Source: Allorhizobium ampelinum S4 (GTDB lineage Bacteria; Pseudomonadota; Alphaproteobacteria; Rhizobiales; Rhizobiaceae). Taken from it: a DNA stretch of 64,000 bases. The stretch is taken from positions 310,001 through 374,000 of the forward strand of contig NC_011981.1 in assembly GCF_000016285.1 (NCBI RefSeq), written 5' to 3'. How positions within the stretch are numbered: the first letter of the stretch is position 1; each line of letters starts with the position of its first letter. Below are positions 25,160 to 33,456 of this stretch, one piece after another. The notes under the pieces are model-generated. The model did no database searches. It worked only from the letters and a program-made list of their open reading frames with translations, and was not told where the DNA came from. Made by a program: the position numbers and the translations under genes.

Positions 25160-26269
25160 ATGTCCGACACGACCATGCCTGCCATTCGCCCGATTGAAGG
25201 GGCATCGCTACGGCAAACCGGTGCCCGGCGTGGTCGCCTGCTGCTGGCGGTGGCCACCGTGCTGCTGCTTGGCGTACTCGTTCTGCAAATTCTCGATGCA
25301 GCCGGGGTGACCTCGCTTGGTCTCGTCAGTTGGCGTCCCTTGCTCTATGCCTATATCGTCTGGGCCGTGGCTCTGTGCGCCGCGCAAATCATGATCCGGG
25401 GCGAAGCTGGCCAGCGGGCCGTGTTCGTTCTACCGGCGGTGCTGTTTACGGTGGCCATGGTGGTATTTCCCACGGTGTTCGGCCTCTACATTGCCTTCAC
25501 AGACTGGAACCTCAGCGCTGCCGCAGGACGGCGTTTCAATGGCATCGACAACCTGCGCACGCTGTTTGCCGACTTTTACTTCTGGAACGCGCTGTTGAAC
25601 ATGGTCTATTATGTTCTGGCGGTTCTTGTGCAATATGCCATTGCCTTTGGCCTCGCGCTGCTTTTGAACGCCGAAATCAAGGCCCGGAAGTTCTTTCGCG
25701 TCGCCTTCCTTCTGCCGCTGATGTTGAGCCCGGTTGCCGTCAGCTGGATGATCGGCAAATCGCTGATGGAATATCGCTTCGGCCCGGCGGCAACGCTTGC
25801 CCGGCATCTCGGATGGGACAACCCGGCGTTTTTCTCGACCCCATGGCTTGCCCGTCTCTCGCTGATGGCCATGGATGCCTGGGTCTCGATCCCCTTCATG
25901 ATGATCCTGCTTCTGGCCGGGCTTCAGGCCTTGCCAACGGAGATTAAGGAGGCCGCCAAGGTCGATGGCGCTTCCGGCTGGCAGAGCTTCAAGGAAATCA
26001 CCTTTCCGCTGATGCTACCGGTCAGCGTCACCGTGATTATCCTGCGGATCATTTTCCAGTTGAAGCTTGCCGATATCGTCATCAATGTCACAGCAGGCGG
26101 ACCCGGCGGCGCGACAGATACGGTCTCCAGCTTCATCTTCCGGGAATATCGTGACCGCTCGAATGTCGGCTACGGCACCATGCTGGCCGAGTTCTATCTC
26201 GTCATCATCATTATCTTCGTCTCGCTCATCCTCAAGGTGACGAGCCGCTGGCTGCAACGTTCCAACTGA
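25160..26269 (+). CDS. Sugar ABC transporter permease, MalF-like (CUT1)
   Basis: A 369-residue permease with eight predicted hydrophobic segments, two more than the standard six: an extra pair (LLLAVATVLLLGVLVLQIL and LLYAYIVWAVALCAAQIM) precedes the usual core. The EAA loop is IKEAAKVDGASGWQSFKEITFPL-like near 272-294. The ATG at 25160 is taken over an in-frame TTG at 25115 because it starts the natural N-terminus; the ribosome site AAGGG is modest. Followed after 10 bp by the MalG-like gene. Confidence 0.9.
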   Translation: MSDTTMPAIRPIEGASLRQTGARRGRLLLAVATVLLLGVLVLQILDAAGVTSLGLVSWRPLLYAYIVWAVALCAAQIMIRGEAGQRAVFVLPAVLFTVAMVVFPTVFGLYIAFTDWNLSAAAGRRFNGIDNLRTLFADFYFWNALLNMVYYVLAVLVQYAIAFGLALLLNAEIKARKFFRVAFLLPLMLSPVAVSWMIGKSLMEYRFGPAATLARHLGWDNPAFFSTPWLARLSLMAMDAWVSIPFMMILLLAGLQALPTEIKEAAKVDGASGWQSFKEITFPLMLPVSVTVIILRIIFQLKLADIVINVTAGGPGGATDTVSSFIFREYRDRSNVGYGTMLAEFYLVIIIIFVSLILKVTSRWLQRSN

Positions 26270-26279
26270 GGGTTAGACC

Positions 26280-27200
26280 ATGGCACGCAACCCCACTCGC
26301 CATAGCGGTCCTGAAACAAGGTTTCGCCGCCCTCGCTTCATGACGGGCAGCCTGCTGATTTACACGGCGCTGGTGTTCTGGGCCTTTATCTCCCTGTTTC
26401 CGATCTACTGGACCATTACCACCTCGTTCAAGACCGCCGTCAATGTAACCCAGGGCCACCTCATTCCCTTCGTCGATTTTACGCCGGACTGGAAGGGCTG
26501 GCGCTCGCTTGGCCTTTCGCCGGATACGATATTTGTGGCCTCGACGGTGCGCGACGAATTCATGCGGCGCTTCTTCAACAGCGTCGTCGCCTCGGCTGGA
26601 GCCTCGTTTCTGGCTGTGGTGATCGGATCGCTGGCGGCCTATGGCCTCAGCCGGTTTTCCTACAAATTTCTCTGGTTGCGCAACAAGGATATCTCGTTCT
26701 TCTTCCTGTCCCAGCTGATCCTGCCGCCCGTCGTGCTCGCCATGCCGTTTCTGGTGCTCTATAAACACCTGATGCTGCTGGATACGCTGACCGGGCTTGT
26801 CCTCGTCTATACGCTGATGGTGCTGCCCATTGTCATCTGGATCATGCGGGACCAGTTCGACACGATCCCCGTCGAACTCGAGCAGGCAGCGCTGGTTGAC
26901 GGCTGCTCGATCTGGGGCGCGTTTATGCGGATCGTCCTGCCCATCGCCCTGCCGGGAATGGTGGCCGCCTTCATCCTTTCGGTCATTCTCTGCTGGAACG
27001 AATATTTCTTCGCAGCGCTGCTGACCAGTTCGAACGCCAAGACGCTTCCCGTCATGGTGGCCAGCCAGACCGGCTCGCAAGGGATCAATTGGTGGTCCAT
27101 GGCCGCTATCGCCACCGCCGCCATCATGCCGCTCGTTCTGGTCGGTATTTTTCTGGAGCGCTATATCGTCAAGGGCCTGACCGCCGGTGCGGTCAAATAG
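26280..27200 (+). CDS. Sugar ABC transporter permease, MalG-like (CUT1)
   Basis: A 306-residue permease with six hydrophobic segments and EAA-type loop LEQAALVDGCSIWGAFMRIVLPI-like near 200-222 (Gln replaces the first Glu-Ala of the textbook motif). The C-terminus (FLERYIVKGLTAGAVK) is typical. It completes the CUT1 transporter whose ATPase, binding protein and MalF-like subunit lie just upstream, and is followed after 41 bp by a mutarotase gene of the same operon. Confidence 0.94.
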   Translation: MARNPTRHSGPETRFRRPRFMTGSLLIYTALVFWAFISLFPIYWTITTSFKTAVNVTQGHLIPFVDFTPDWKGWRSLGLSPDTIFVASTVRDEFMRRFFNSVVASAGASFLAVVIGSLAAYGLSRFSYKFLWLRNKDISFFFLSQLILPPVVLAMPFLVLYKHLMLLDTLTGLVLVYTLMVLPIVIWIMRDQFDTIPVELEQAALVDGCSIWGAFMRIVLPIALPGMVAAFILSVILCWNEYFFAALLTSSNAKTLPVMVASQTGSQGINWWSMAAIATAAIMPLVLVGIFLERYIVKGLTAGAVK

Positions 27201-27241
27201 GCCCGTCATTGCTGTAAGTTAAGTTAAACAAGGAGTGTCCC

Positions 27242-27697
27242 ATGCTGAAAAATCTTCATCCTGCCTTGAATGCCGACGTGCTGCATGCGCTGCGATCCAT
27301 GGGGCATGGCGATACACTTGTGATTTCCGATACCAATTTCCCCAGCGATAGCGTGGCACGCCAGACCGTGCTGGGCCGTCCGCTCTCCATGGCTAATCTA
27401 TCCGCCGCAGAAGCTGTGCGCGTCCTGCTGTCGGTTTTGCCGCTCGATACACCCTTGCAAAATTCGGCAGGTCGTATGGAAGTCATGGGTGCCCCGGACG
27501 ACATTCAGCCGGTGCAACGCGAGGTCCAAGTGGAAATCGACCGCGCCGAGGGCAAGCCGTCGCCGATGTACGGCATCGAGCGGTTTGCATTCTACGATCT
27601 TGCAAAGAAGGCCTATTGTGTGATTTCAACCGGCGAAACCCGCTTCTACGGCTGCTTCCTGTTCACCAAGGGCGTCATCCCACCGGCTGGAGCATAA
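27242..27697 (+). CDS. RbsD/FucU family sugar mutarotase (second copy)
   Basis: A 151-residue FucU-type mutarotase, with LLHALRSMGHGDTLVISDTNFP-like near 14-35 and ERFAFYDLAKKAY and YGCFLFTKG near the C-terminus. It is clearly related to, but diverged from, the copy at 21392-21832 (roughly half of positions match by eye). It sits between the CUT1 permease and a PfkB kinase, so it likely supplies the anomer needed by the kinase. AAGGAG precedes the ATG. Confidence 0.92.
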   Translation: MLKNLHPALNADVLHALRSMGHGDTLVISDTNFPSDSVARQTVLGRPLSMANLSAAEAVRVLLSVLPLDTPLQNSAGRMEVMGAPDDIQPVQREVQVEIDRAEGKPSPMYGIERFAFYDLAKKAYCVISTGETRFYGCFLFTKGVIPPAGA

Positions 27698-27707
27698 GGA
27701 GAGCAGG

Positions 27708-28634
27708 ATGGGCAAGGGCGTTTCGATACTCGGAATCTTTGTTGCCGATACCGCCTATCTCGCGGCCCGGCTGCCGGTCGTAGGCGAGACGATCACCGGC
27801 AGCGGCTTTTCCGTCGGGCCGGGCGGCAAGGGTTCCAACCAGGCGGTTGCGGCAGCAAGGGCCGGGGAGGAATCGAGCGTCTCCTTCATCTCGAAGATCG
27901 GTTGCGACGCGTTCGGTGATCTGGCGTTGAAGACCTATGCGGATGCGGGTGTCCTGCCAAAACTGACCATTATGGACGACCAGCCCACCGGTGCCGCGTT
28001 CATCTATGTCAACGACAAGACTGGCGACAATGCCATCATTGTCTATCCAGGCGCTGCCGGAACCATTACCATTGAGGATGTCGAGGCGGCGCGGCAAACC
28101 ATCGAGACCAGCGCGATTTTCGTAACGCAGCTTGAGCAGCCCGCCGAGGCGGCCCACCATGGGCTGATGATCGCCCGTAAGGCTGGCGTCACCACGATCT
28201 TCAACCCCGCCCCCGCCGAGCCGTTTCCAGACGCGATCTATCCGCTATGCGACTATATCATTCCCAACGAAACCGAAGCCGCCGCATTGGTTGGCTTTCC
28301 GCTCGATACGATTGAAGATGCGAGGCGGGCGGGGGATGTGCTTATGGCTCGCGGTGTCGATACTGCTATCATAACGCTGGGCAGCAGAGGCGTGTTGTTT
28401 CATAGCGCCGATGCCTCGGTGGCGGTTCCGGCCATTGCAGCCGGGCCTGTCATCGATACGACAGGGGCAGGGGACGCCTTCGTCGGCGGTTTTGCGGCAG
28501 CGCTTGCCGATGGACTTGCCCCGCTCGACGCGGTCCGGTTTGGATGTGCGACGGCGGGCATCGCCGTTACCCGCCGGGGAACCGCGCCCGCCATGCCGGA
28601 GCGCAGCGAAATCGAGGCATTGCTGCGTGGCTGA
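27708..28634 (+). CDS. PfkB family sugar kinase, ribokinase-like
   Basis: A 308-residue kinase expected to phosphorylate a monosaccharide with ATP in the cytoplasm. Signature 1 is GPGGKGSNQAVAAARAG near 37-53, and signature 2 is DTTGAGDAFVGGFAAAL near 249-265 with the catalytic Asp255. NPAPAEPFP and NETEAAAL in between are typical of ribokinases. It starts 10 bp after the mutarotase stop (AAGGAGAGCAGG). Substrate is unknown; in this family ribose, deoxyribose, fructose and nucleosides all occur. Confidence 0.93.
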   Translation: MGKGVSILGIFVADTAYLAARLPVVGETITGSGFSVGPGGKGSNQAVAAARAGEESSVSFISKIGCDAFGDLALKTYADAGVLPKLTIMDDQPTGAAFIYVNDKTGDNAIIVYPGAAGTITIEDVEAARQTIETSAIFVTQLEQPAEAAHHGLMIARKAGVTTIFNPAPAEPFPDAIYPLCDYIIPNETEAAALVGFPLDTIEDARRAGDVLMARGVDTAIITLGSRGVLFHSADASVAVPAIAAGPVIDTTGAGDAFVGGFAAALADGLAPLDAVRFGCATAGIAVTRRGTAPAMPERSEIEALLRG

Positions 28635-28685
28635 GGTCGGCTCCAGGCAATTCACTGGGGTCTAAGAGATTTTTTACTTTACAAA

Positions 28686-28702
28686 TCACAAATATTTTGT
28701 GA
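28686..28702. promoter_or_regulatory. Perfect 7-3-7 inverted repeat upstream of the isomerase gene
   Basis: TCACAAA-TAT-TTTGTGA lies in the 103-bp gap between the kinase and the isomerase, about 35 bp before the GTG start. It is AT-rich and fully symmetric, a plausible operator at the head of a second transcription unit. The RpiR regulator encoded at 33453-34328 in this unit is the first candidate to bind it. Confidence 0.45.
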
Positions 28703-28737
28703 AGTATGAAGTGTAGTGATCAAAGTGAGCCAGAGCC

Positions 28738-29718
28738 GTGACCCAGCTGAAATTTGCAACCCGCCTGAATTCCTTTGCCTCCTGCCCAAAGGCAGAATGG
28801 CCGGACCTGTCCGGCAAGCCGACCATGCTGCAAATGGTAAAGCGTGCCGCAAAAGTCGATGGGCTAACGGATCTCGATCTCAATTATCCCGATCATGTTG
28901 GCGAAGATCCTGCTGTTTTGGCCCGCCAGATTGGCGATACGGGCCTGGCAATCAATGGGTTCGCCATGCGCTATTACACCAATTCCGCCTTCAAGATCGG
29001 CGCATTCACCAATCCAGACCCCGAGGTCCGGCGGGAAGCCATCGATCTCACCAAGGCCGGTATTGACGCAGCCCGTGCAGCAGGCAGCCGGTTGATGACG
29101 CTCTGGCTCGGCCAGGATGGGTTCGATTATGCCTTCCAGGCGGATTATCACACCCTGTGGCAACACGAAATTGATGGAATCCGTGAAGTTTGCGCCCATG
29201 ACCCGGATTGCCAGATCAGCATCGAGTACAAGCCGAACGAACCTCGGTCCTACAGCCTGATGCCAGATGCGGCAACGACATTGCTGGCCATCAGGGATGT
29301 CGATATGCCCAATCTTGGTGTGACGCTGGACTTTGCCCACGTTCTCTACGCCGATGAACAGCCAGCCTTTGCCGCCGCCCTGATTGCCCGCCATAGCCGC
29401 GTTCTCGGTGTGCATCTGAACGATGGCTATGCCAAGCGCGACGATGGCCTGATGGTGGGCGCGGTCCACACCCAGCAGACCATCGAGCTTCTGCGCCAGA
29501 TCCGCAAGGACGGCTACGATGGCGCTATCTACTTCGACACGTTCCCGGACATGACGGGTCTCGATCCCGTCCACGAATGCGAGGTCAATATCCAGACCGT
29601 CAAGCGCATGTTGCGGATTGTCGATCGCCTCGATCAGGACAATCGTCTTTCGGGCGCCATCGACCGTCAGGATGCCGTGTCCGCGCAGGCCATCGTTCAG
29701 GAACTGATGCTGGGCTAA
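28738..29718 (+). CDS. Sugar isomerase/epimerase, xylose isomerase-like TIM barrel
   Basis: A 326-residue AP-endonuclease-2-type TIM barrel that would interconvert an aldose and a ketose or epimerise a sugar, using a divalent metal. Expected metal ligands are visible in order: Glu in ISIEYKPNE (near 161-169), Asp in LGVTLDFAHV (near 197-206), His in GVHLNDG (near 222-228) and Asp in AIYFDTFPD (near 262-270). No signal peptide. The start is a GTG with only a weak ribosome site. It precedes a CUT2 transporter and is presumably the first enzyme acting on the imported sugar. The exact reaction cannot be assigned. Confidence 0.85.
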   Translation: MTQLKFATRLNSFASCPKAEWPDLSGKPTMLQMVKRAAKVDGLTDLDLNYPDHVGEDPAVLARQIGDTGLAINGFAMRYYTNSAFKIGAFTNPDPEVRREAIDLTKAGIDAARAAGSRLMTLWLGQDGFDYAFQADYHTLWQHEIDGIREVCAHDPDCQISIEYKPNEPRSYSLMPDAATTLLAIRDVDMPNLGVTLDFAHVLYADEQPAFAAALIARHSRVLGVHLNDGYAKRDDGLMVGAVHTQQTIELLRQIRKDGYDGAIYFDTFPDMTGLDPVHECEVNIQTVKRMLRIVDRLDQDNRLSGAIDRQDAVSAQAIVQELMLG

Positions 29719-29766
29719 GGCCCGCAATTCCAAATACCCCGAGATTTCAGACCTTTGTAACCAAAG

Positions 29767-29783
29767 GCATGCCGGAGGCATGC
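29767..29783. repeat. Hairpin between isomerase gene and binding-protein gene
   Basis: GCATGCC-GGA-GGCATGC is a perfect 7-bp inverted repeat with a 3-nt loop, 26 bp upstream of the binding-protein ATG. It could end transcription of the isomerase gene or be a 5' stabilising element. Confidence 0.4.
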
Positions 29784-29809
29784 TTGATGATACCACCTGG
29801 GAGGAACCG

Positions 29810-30874
29810 ATGAAGACCATGATGAAACTGACGCTTGCCACTGGCCTTGCTGCCAGCTTCCTGTTCAGCGCAGCCTTTGCGCAGCAGCTTGCCCCACTCA
29901 ATTCCGACACTGAAAAAGACCGCATGGACTGGTCGCAGCTGGAAGCAAAGTTCGGCCCCTTTCCGAAGCTTCCCGACGGCACCAAGGCGGGCGCCGTCTC
30001 AAAGACACTGACCAACGAATACTGGCGGTCGCTCGGTGAGGGCTATGCCGCGTTCGGCAAGGCCAAGAACGTTCCGGTCGCCTATCAGGCGGCGCAAAGC
30101 GAAGGCGACCAGCTTGGTCAGTTGACGATTGCCGAGGGGATGATCACCCAAGGCTATAACGTTCTGCTGGTGTCGCCACAGACGGATTCCAATCTCCAAC
30201 CGGTGATCGAACAGGCCAAGGCCGCCAATATTCCGGTCGTTGACGTCAATGATGCCGTGATCCCGCAGGCCGAGCACTATGTCGGCAATGTTCAGCGCGA
30301 CAACGGCGTGCGCGTCGCCAAATGGTTCATCACCAACCGTCCGCAGGGTGGCAAGGTGGCGATCATCGAGGGCCAGGCCGGTGTTTATGCCGCCGTGCAA
30401 CGCACCGACGGCTTTAAATCCACCATCGGTGAAAACGGCAGTTTCAAGATCGTCGCCAGCGTTCCCGGCAATTGGGACCGCCAGACCTCCTACGATGCCG
30501 CGACCAACATCCTCAACCAACACCCCGATCTTATCGGCTTCTATGCCAACAATGACGGCATGGCATTGGGCGTGGTCGAAGCCGTCAAGGCGGCAGGGCT
30601 TGCGGGCAAGGTCGCTGTCTTCGGCACTGACGGTATTTCAGACGCCTACGCCTCGATCAAGGCAGGCGAACTGACCGGCACCGTCGATAGCTTTCCGGTT
30701 CTAACAGGTGAAGTCGCCCTTGAAACAGCCCTTCGGCTCGTTGCCGGCCAGAAATTGCCGCGCGTTGTCGCAACGCCTCAGGCGCTGATCACCGCCGACA
30801 ACCTCGCCCGCTACCAAGGCAAGGGCGTCGATGTGCGCGCCGTGCTGATGGAAGATGCCAAGGCTGCAAAATAA
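29810..30874 (+). CDS. Periplasmic sugar-binding protein of ABC transporter (CUT2, RbsB-like)
   Basis: A 354-residue type I periplasmic binding protein. The signal peptide MKTMMKLTLATGLAASFLFSAAFA is cut before QQLAPL. Family segments include GAVSKTLTNEYWRSLGEGY, VLLVSPQTDSNLQPVIEQAKAANIPVVDVND and YANNDGMALGVVEA. An upstream in-frame extension of 10 codons is rejected because GGGAGGAACC sits before the ATG at 29810. It heads the CUT2 transporter (RbsA- and RbsC-like genes follow). The pentose-type ligand is inferred from kinase and mutarotase neighbours. Confidence 0.93.
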   Translation: MKTMMKLTLATGLAASFLFSAAFAQQLAPLNSDTEKDRMDWSQLEAKFGPFPKLPDGTKAGAVSKTLTNEYWRSLGEGYAAFGKAKNVPVAYQAAQSEGDQLGQLTIAEGMITQGYNVLLVSPQTDSNLQPVIEQAKAANIPVVDVNDAVIPQAEHYVGNVQRDNGVRVAKWFITNRPQGGKVAIIEGQAGVYAAVQRTDGFKSTIGENGSFKIVASVPGNWDRQTSYDAATNILNQHPDLIGFYANNDGMALGVVEAVKAAGLAGKVAVFGTDGISDAYASIKAGELTGTVDSFPVLTGEVALETALRLVAGQKLPRVVATPQALITADNLARYQGKGVDVRAVLMEDAKAAK

Positions 30875-30883
30875 TCGAGGTTA

Positions 30884-30916
30884 ACGCACTGCCAGCTTTC
30901 AGGGCTGGCAGTGCGT
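30884..30916 (+). terminator. Strong hairpin after the CUT2 binding-protein gene
   Basis: ACGCACTGCCAGC / GCTGGCAGTGCGT is a perfect 13-bp stem with a 7-nt loop, 9 bp after the binding-protein stop codon. No T-run follows. It is the strongest of the binding-protein hairpins in this window and should cap upstream mRNA or cause partial termination. Confidence 0.6.
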
Positions 30917-30938
30917 GTCTTGCAGGAGGAGGTAAGAG

Positions 30939-32459
30939 ATGGTGCCGAGACTGGGATTTGAAACAATCTCCAAGAGCTTTCCGGGCGTCAACGCGCTGAC
31001 GGATGTGAGCTTCGATGTTGCTCCCGGAGAAATTCACGGGCTGCTGGGTGAAAACGGCGCCGGAAAATCAACGCTTCTGCGCATTCTGTCCGGCGTCTTC
31101 CGGCCAACCTCCGGCAGTGTTTTCGTCGATGGCGAAGCTGTCGCGTTTCGCAAGCCGCTGGATGCAAGACAGGCTGGCATTGCGATGATCCATCAGGAAC
31201 TTCAACAGGTGCCGCATCTGAGTGTTGCCCAGAACATGTTTCTTGGCCATTCGCTGACCCATATGGGCGGGCTTTTCGTTTCGCGCCGGGAGCAGGAACA
31301 GCGGGCCGCCGAAGCGCTGTCGATGATCGACCGCAGCATCGACGTTTCCGCGCCCATCTCCAGCCTGAAAGTCGCGCAGCGGCAGATTGTCGAGATCGGC
31401 CGCGCCCTGCTCGACAAGGCCAAGGTCATCGCCATGGATGAGCCGACCTCCAGCTTGACGCCGAGCGAGTTCGACCGGCTGGCTGAGGTGATTGCCGATC
31501 TCTCGGCCAGCGGCGTGTCGATTATTTATGTTTCGCATAAGATGGACGAGGTTTTCCGTATCTGCCAGCGCGCCAGCGTCATGCGAGATGGCAAGCTCGT
31601 TGGCATCGTTGACATGAAAACCACATCGGAAAAACAGGTCATTGCCATGATGGTCGGGCGTGAACTGATGCAGGAAACCCATCATTCCTTCGTAACTGAT
31701 CAGGTCAGACTGCAAGCCAGCAATCTGTCTTCAGCCACCAAGATCAAAAATGTCTCCTTCACCTTGAAAAGGGGTGAAGTGTTGGGCATTGCCGGGCTGG
31801 TCGGCTCGGGGCGCACGGAATTGCTGCGGCTGATCGCCGGTGTCGATCGTCTGAGCGAGGGGTCTATTACCATCGATGGCAAGAGTGTCAGCCTGCGCAA
31901 TCCCCGTGACGCAATTGCCGCAGGTATCGGCCTTGTGCCGGAAGAGCGCAAGCGCGAAGGCATTATCCCCTTGCGCCCGGTCAGCTTGAACATGGCGCTG
32001 GCTTCGCTTCCCAGCTTTTCCGCTGCCGGTCTGATCCGCACCGGAAAACTGCGCGCCAGCGCGCAGGATTTGCTGAAGCGTGTCAACCTGCGGCCGTTTC
32101 AGCTTGATCGTCCTATCCGTCTGTTCAGCGGCGGCAACCAGCAAAAGGCCATTATTGCACGCTGGCTGGCGGCCAAATCGCAGATCCTGCTGTTCGATGA
32201 GCCGACACGCGGCATCGATGTCGGGGCAAAATCCGAGATCTACCAATTGATCGAAGCCCTGGCCCGCGAAGGCCATTCGATCATCGTCGTTTCCTCCGAG
32301 CTTCCCGAAGTCATCCGGCTCTCCGACCGCGTGCTGGTGATGCGGGAAGGCCAGATCGCCGCTGAAATCGCGCGCGACCAGCTGACGGAAAGCGCCATTC
32401 TCGCCCACGCCATTCCAGGAGCGAGTGCCGGTGCTACCGCCATCGCACATCCTGCATAA
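30939..32459 (+). CDS. Sugar ABC transporter ATP-binding protein, RbsA-like (two nucleotide-binding domains)
   Basis: A 506-residue double ATPase of the CUT2 type. The N-terminal domain has Walker A GENGAGKSTLLRILSG near 37-52 and Walker B VIAMDEPTSSL. The C-terminal domain has the degenerate Walker A GLVGSGRTELLRLIAG, as is normal for RbsA/XylG proteins, and a complete signature FSGGNQQKAIIARWL with LLFDEPTRGIDVG. CAGGAGGAGG precedes the ATG. It pairs with the RbsC-like permease, whose start lies 19 bp after this stop codon. Confidence 0.95.
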   Translation: MVPRLGFETISKSFPGVNALTDVSFDVAPGEIHGLLGENGAGKSTLLRILSGVFRPTSGSVFVDGEAVAFRKPLDARQAGIAMIHQELQQVPHLSVAQNMFLGHSLTHMGGLFVSRREQEQRAAEALSMIDRSIDVSAPISSLKVAQRQIVEIGRALLDKAKVIAMDEPTSSLTPSEFDRLAEVIADLSASGVSIIYVSHKMDEVFRICQRASVMRDGKLVGIVDMKTTSEKQVIAMMVGRELMQETHHSFVTDQVRLQASNLSSATKIKNVSFTLKRGEVLGIAGLVGSGRTELLRLIAGVDRLSEGSITIDGKSVSLRNPRDAIAAGIGLVPEERKREGIIPLRPVSLNMALASLPSFSAAGLIRTGKLRASAQDLLKRVNLRPFQLDRPIRLFSGGNQQKAIIARWLAAKSQILLFDEPTRGIDVGAKSEIYQLIEALAREGHSIIVVSSELPEVIRLSDRVLVMREGQIAAEIARDQLTESAILAHAIPGASAGATAIAHPA

Positions 32460-32478
32460 ACAGAGAGGATCTTTCTCC

Positions 32479-33456
32479 ATGACCGCCTCTTCATCCGCCG
32501 CCAGCCAATCGGTCCCGACCTTTCGCCGGTTTTCCGTCTCGTTGCGTGATGCCGGAACGCTGATCGGCCTCATCGTCATCATGGCGGTATTTGCAGCGCT
32601 CGTTCCCGGCTTCCTGTCGGAGCGCAATCTGACCAATATTCTCCAGCAATCCAGCATCAATGCCTGCCTGGCGCTGGGCATGACGCTGGTGATCATTTCA
32701 GGCGGCATCGATCTATCGGTCGGGCCGACCGCTGCCATTGCCGCCGTGATGACCGCGACGCTGCTGCTGGGTGGAACGCCCATCCCTTTGGCGATCCTCG
32801 CCGGGCTTGGTGTCGGCGCGGTATGCGGCTTTATTAATGGCGTGCTTGTCGCCTATATCGGCCTGCAACCCTTCATCGTGACGCTGGGGACACTGAGCAC
32901 CTACCGAGCCATCGCGCTGATCTTCACCGGTGGCAATCCGGTGCTGGGCATTCCGCCCGGCTTTCGGGCGCTATTCAATGGAACCCTGATCGGCCTGCCA
33001 ATCCCGGTGCTGATCGTTGCCGGTGTTTCGGTCGCCGCCTGGGTGCTGCTCAAGAAGACGCCGATCGGTGAATACCTGATGGCGGTTGGCGGCAATGAGG
33101 AAGCGGCTTACGTGGCAGGCGTTCCAATCGCCCGTACCAAGATCACCGCCTATGTGATTTCCGGCGGGCTCGCCGCACTTGCCTCCCTTATCCTGATTGG
33201 CCGTCTTGGCGCGGCCGAGCCCATTCTCGGCAATCTCTGGGAGCTGGATGCAATCGCAGCAGCGGCGATTGGCGGTGCATCGCTGATGGGCGGCAAGGGC
33301 AGTATTGTCGGCACCATTCTCGGCGCCATTATCCTGGGTGCCATGCGCAATGGTTTGACGCTGATGAATGTCCAGGCCTTCTATCAACTGCTCGCCACCG
33401 GCCTTATAATCCTCGTCGCAATGATGATTGATCGCGCGACAAGGGGACGGGAATGA
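32479..33456 (+). CDS. Sugar ABC transporter permease, RbsC-like (CUT2)
   Basis: A 325-residue permease with about ten hydrophobic segments. CUT2 marks are ISGGIDLSVGPTAAIAAV near 75-92, GLQPFIVTLGTLSTYRAIALIFTGG near 130-154, AVGGNEEAAYVAGV near 205-218 and GGASLMGGKGSIVGTILGAIILG near 272-294. The ATG at 32479 follows GAGAGGAT; an upstream in-frame extension into the RbsA gene is rejected. It overlaps the RpiR regulator gene by 4 bp. Confidence 0.95.
   Translation: MTASSSAASQSVPTFRRFSVSLRDAGTLIGLIVIMAVFAALVPGFLSERNLTNILQQSSINACLALGMTLVIISGGIDLSVGPTAAIAAVMTATLLLGGTPIPLAILAGLGVGAVCGFINGVLVAYIGLQPFIVTLGTLSTYRAIALIFTGGNPVLGIPPGFRALFNGTLIGLPIPVLIVAGVSVAAWVLLKKTPIGEYLMAVGGNEEAAYVAGVPIARTKITAYVISGGLAALASLILIGRLGAAEPILGNLWELDAIAAAAIGGASLMGGKGSIVGTILGAIILGAMRNGLTLMNVQAFYQLLATGLIILVAMMIDRATRGRE

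Noticed and set aside
26232..27209. A 325-codon minus-strand open frame opposite the MalG-like permease
   Set aside because: Composition is highly charged and rich in His, Gln and Asp, as expected for the complement of membrane-protein codons.
28864..30015. A 383-codon minus-strand open frame spanning the isomerase and binding-protein genes
   Set aside because: It crosses an intergenic hairpin and two well-supported plus-strand genes and has no recognised motif.
31731..32783. A 350-codon minus-strand open frame opposite the RbsA- and RbsC-like genes
   Set aside because: Antisense to Walker and permease motifs of two clear genes; no independent support.
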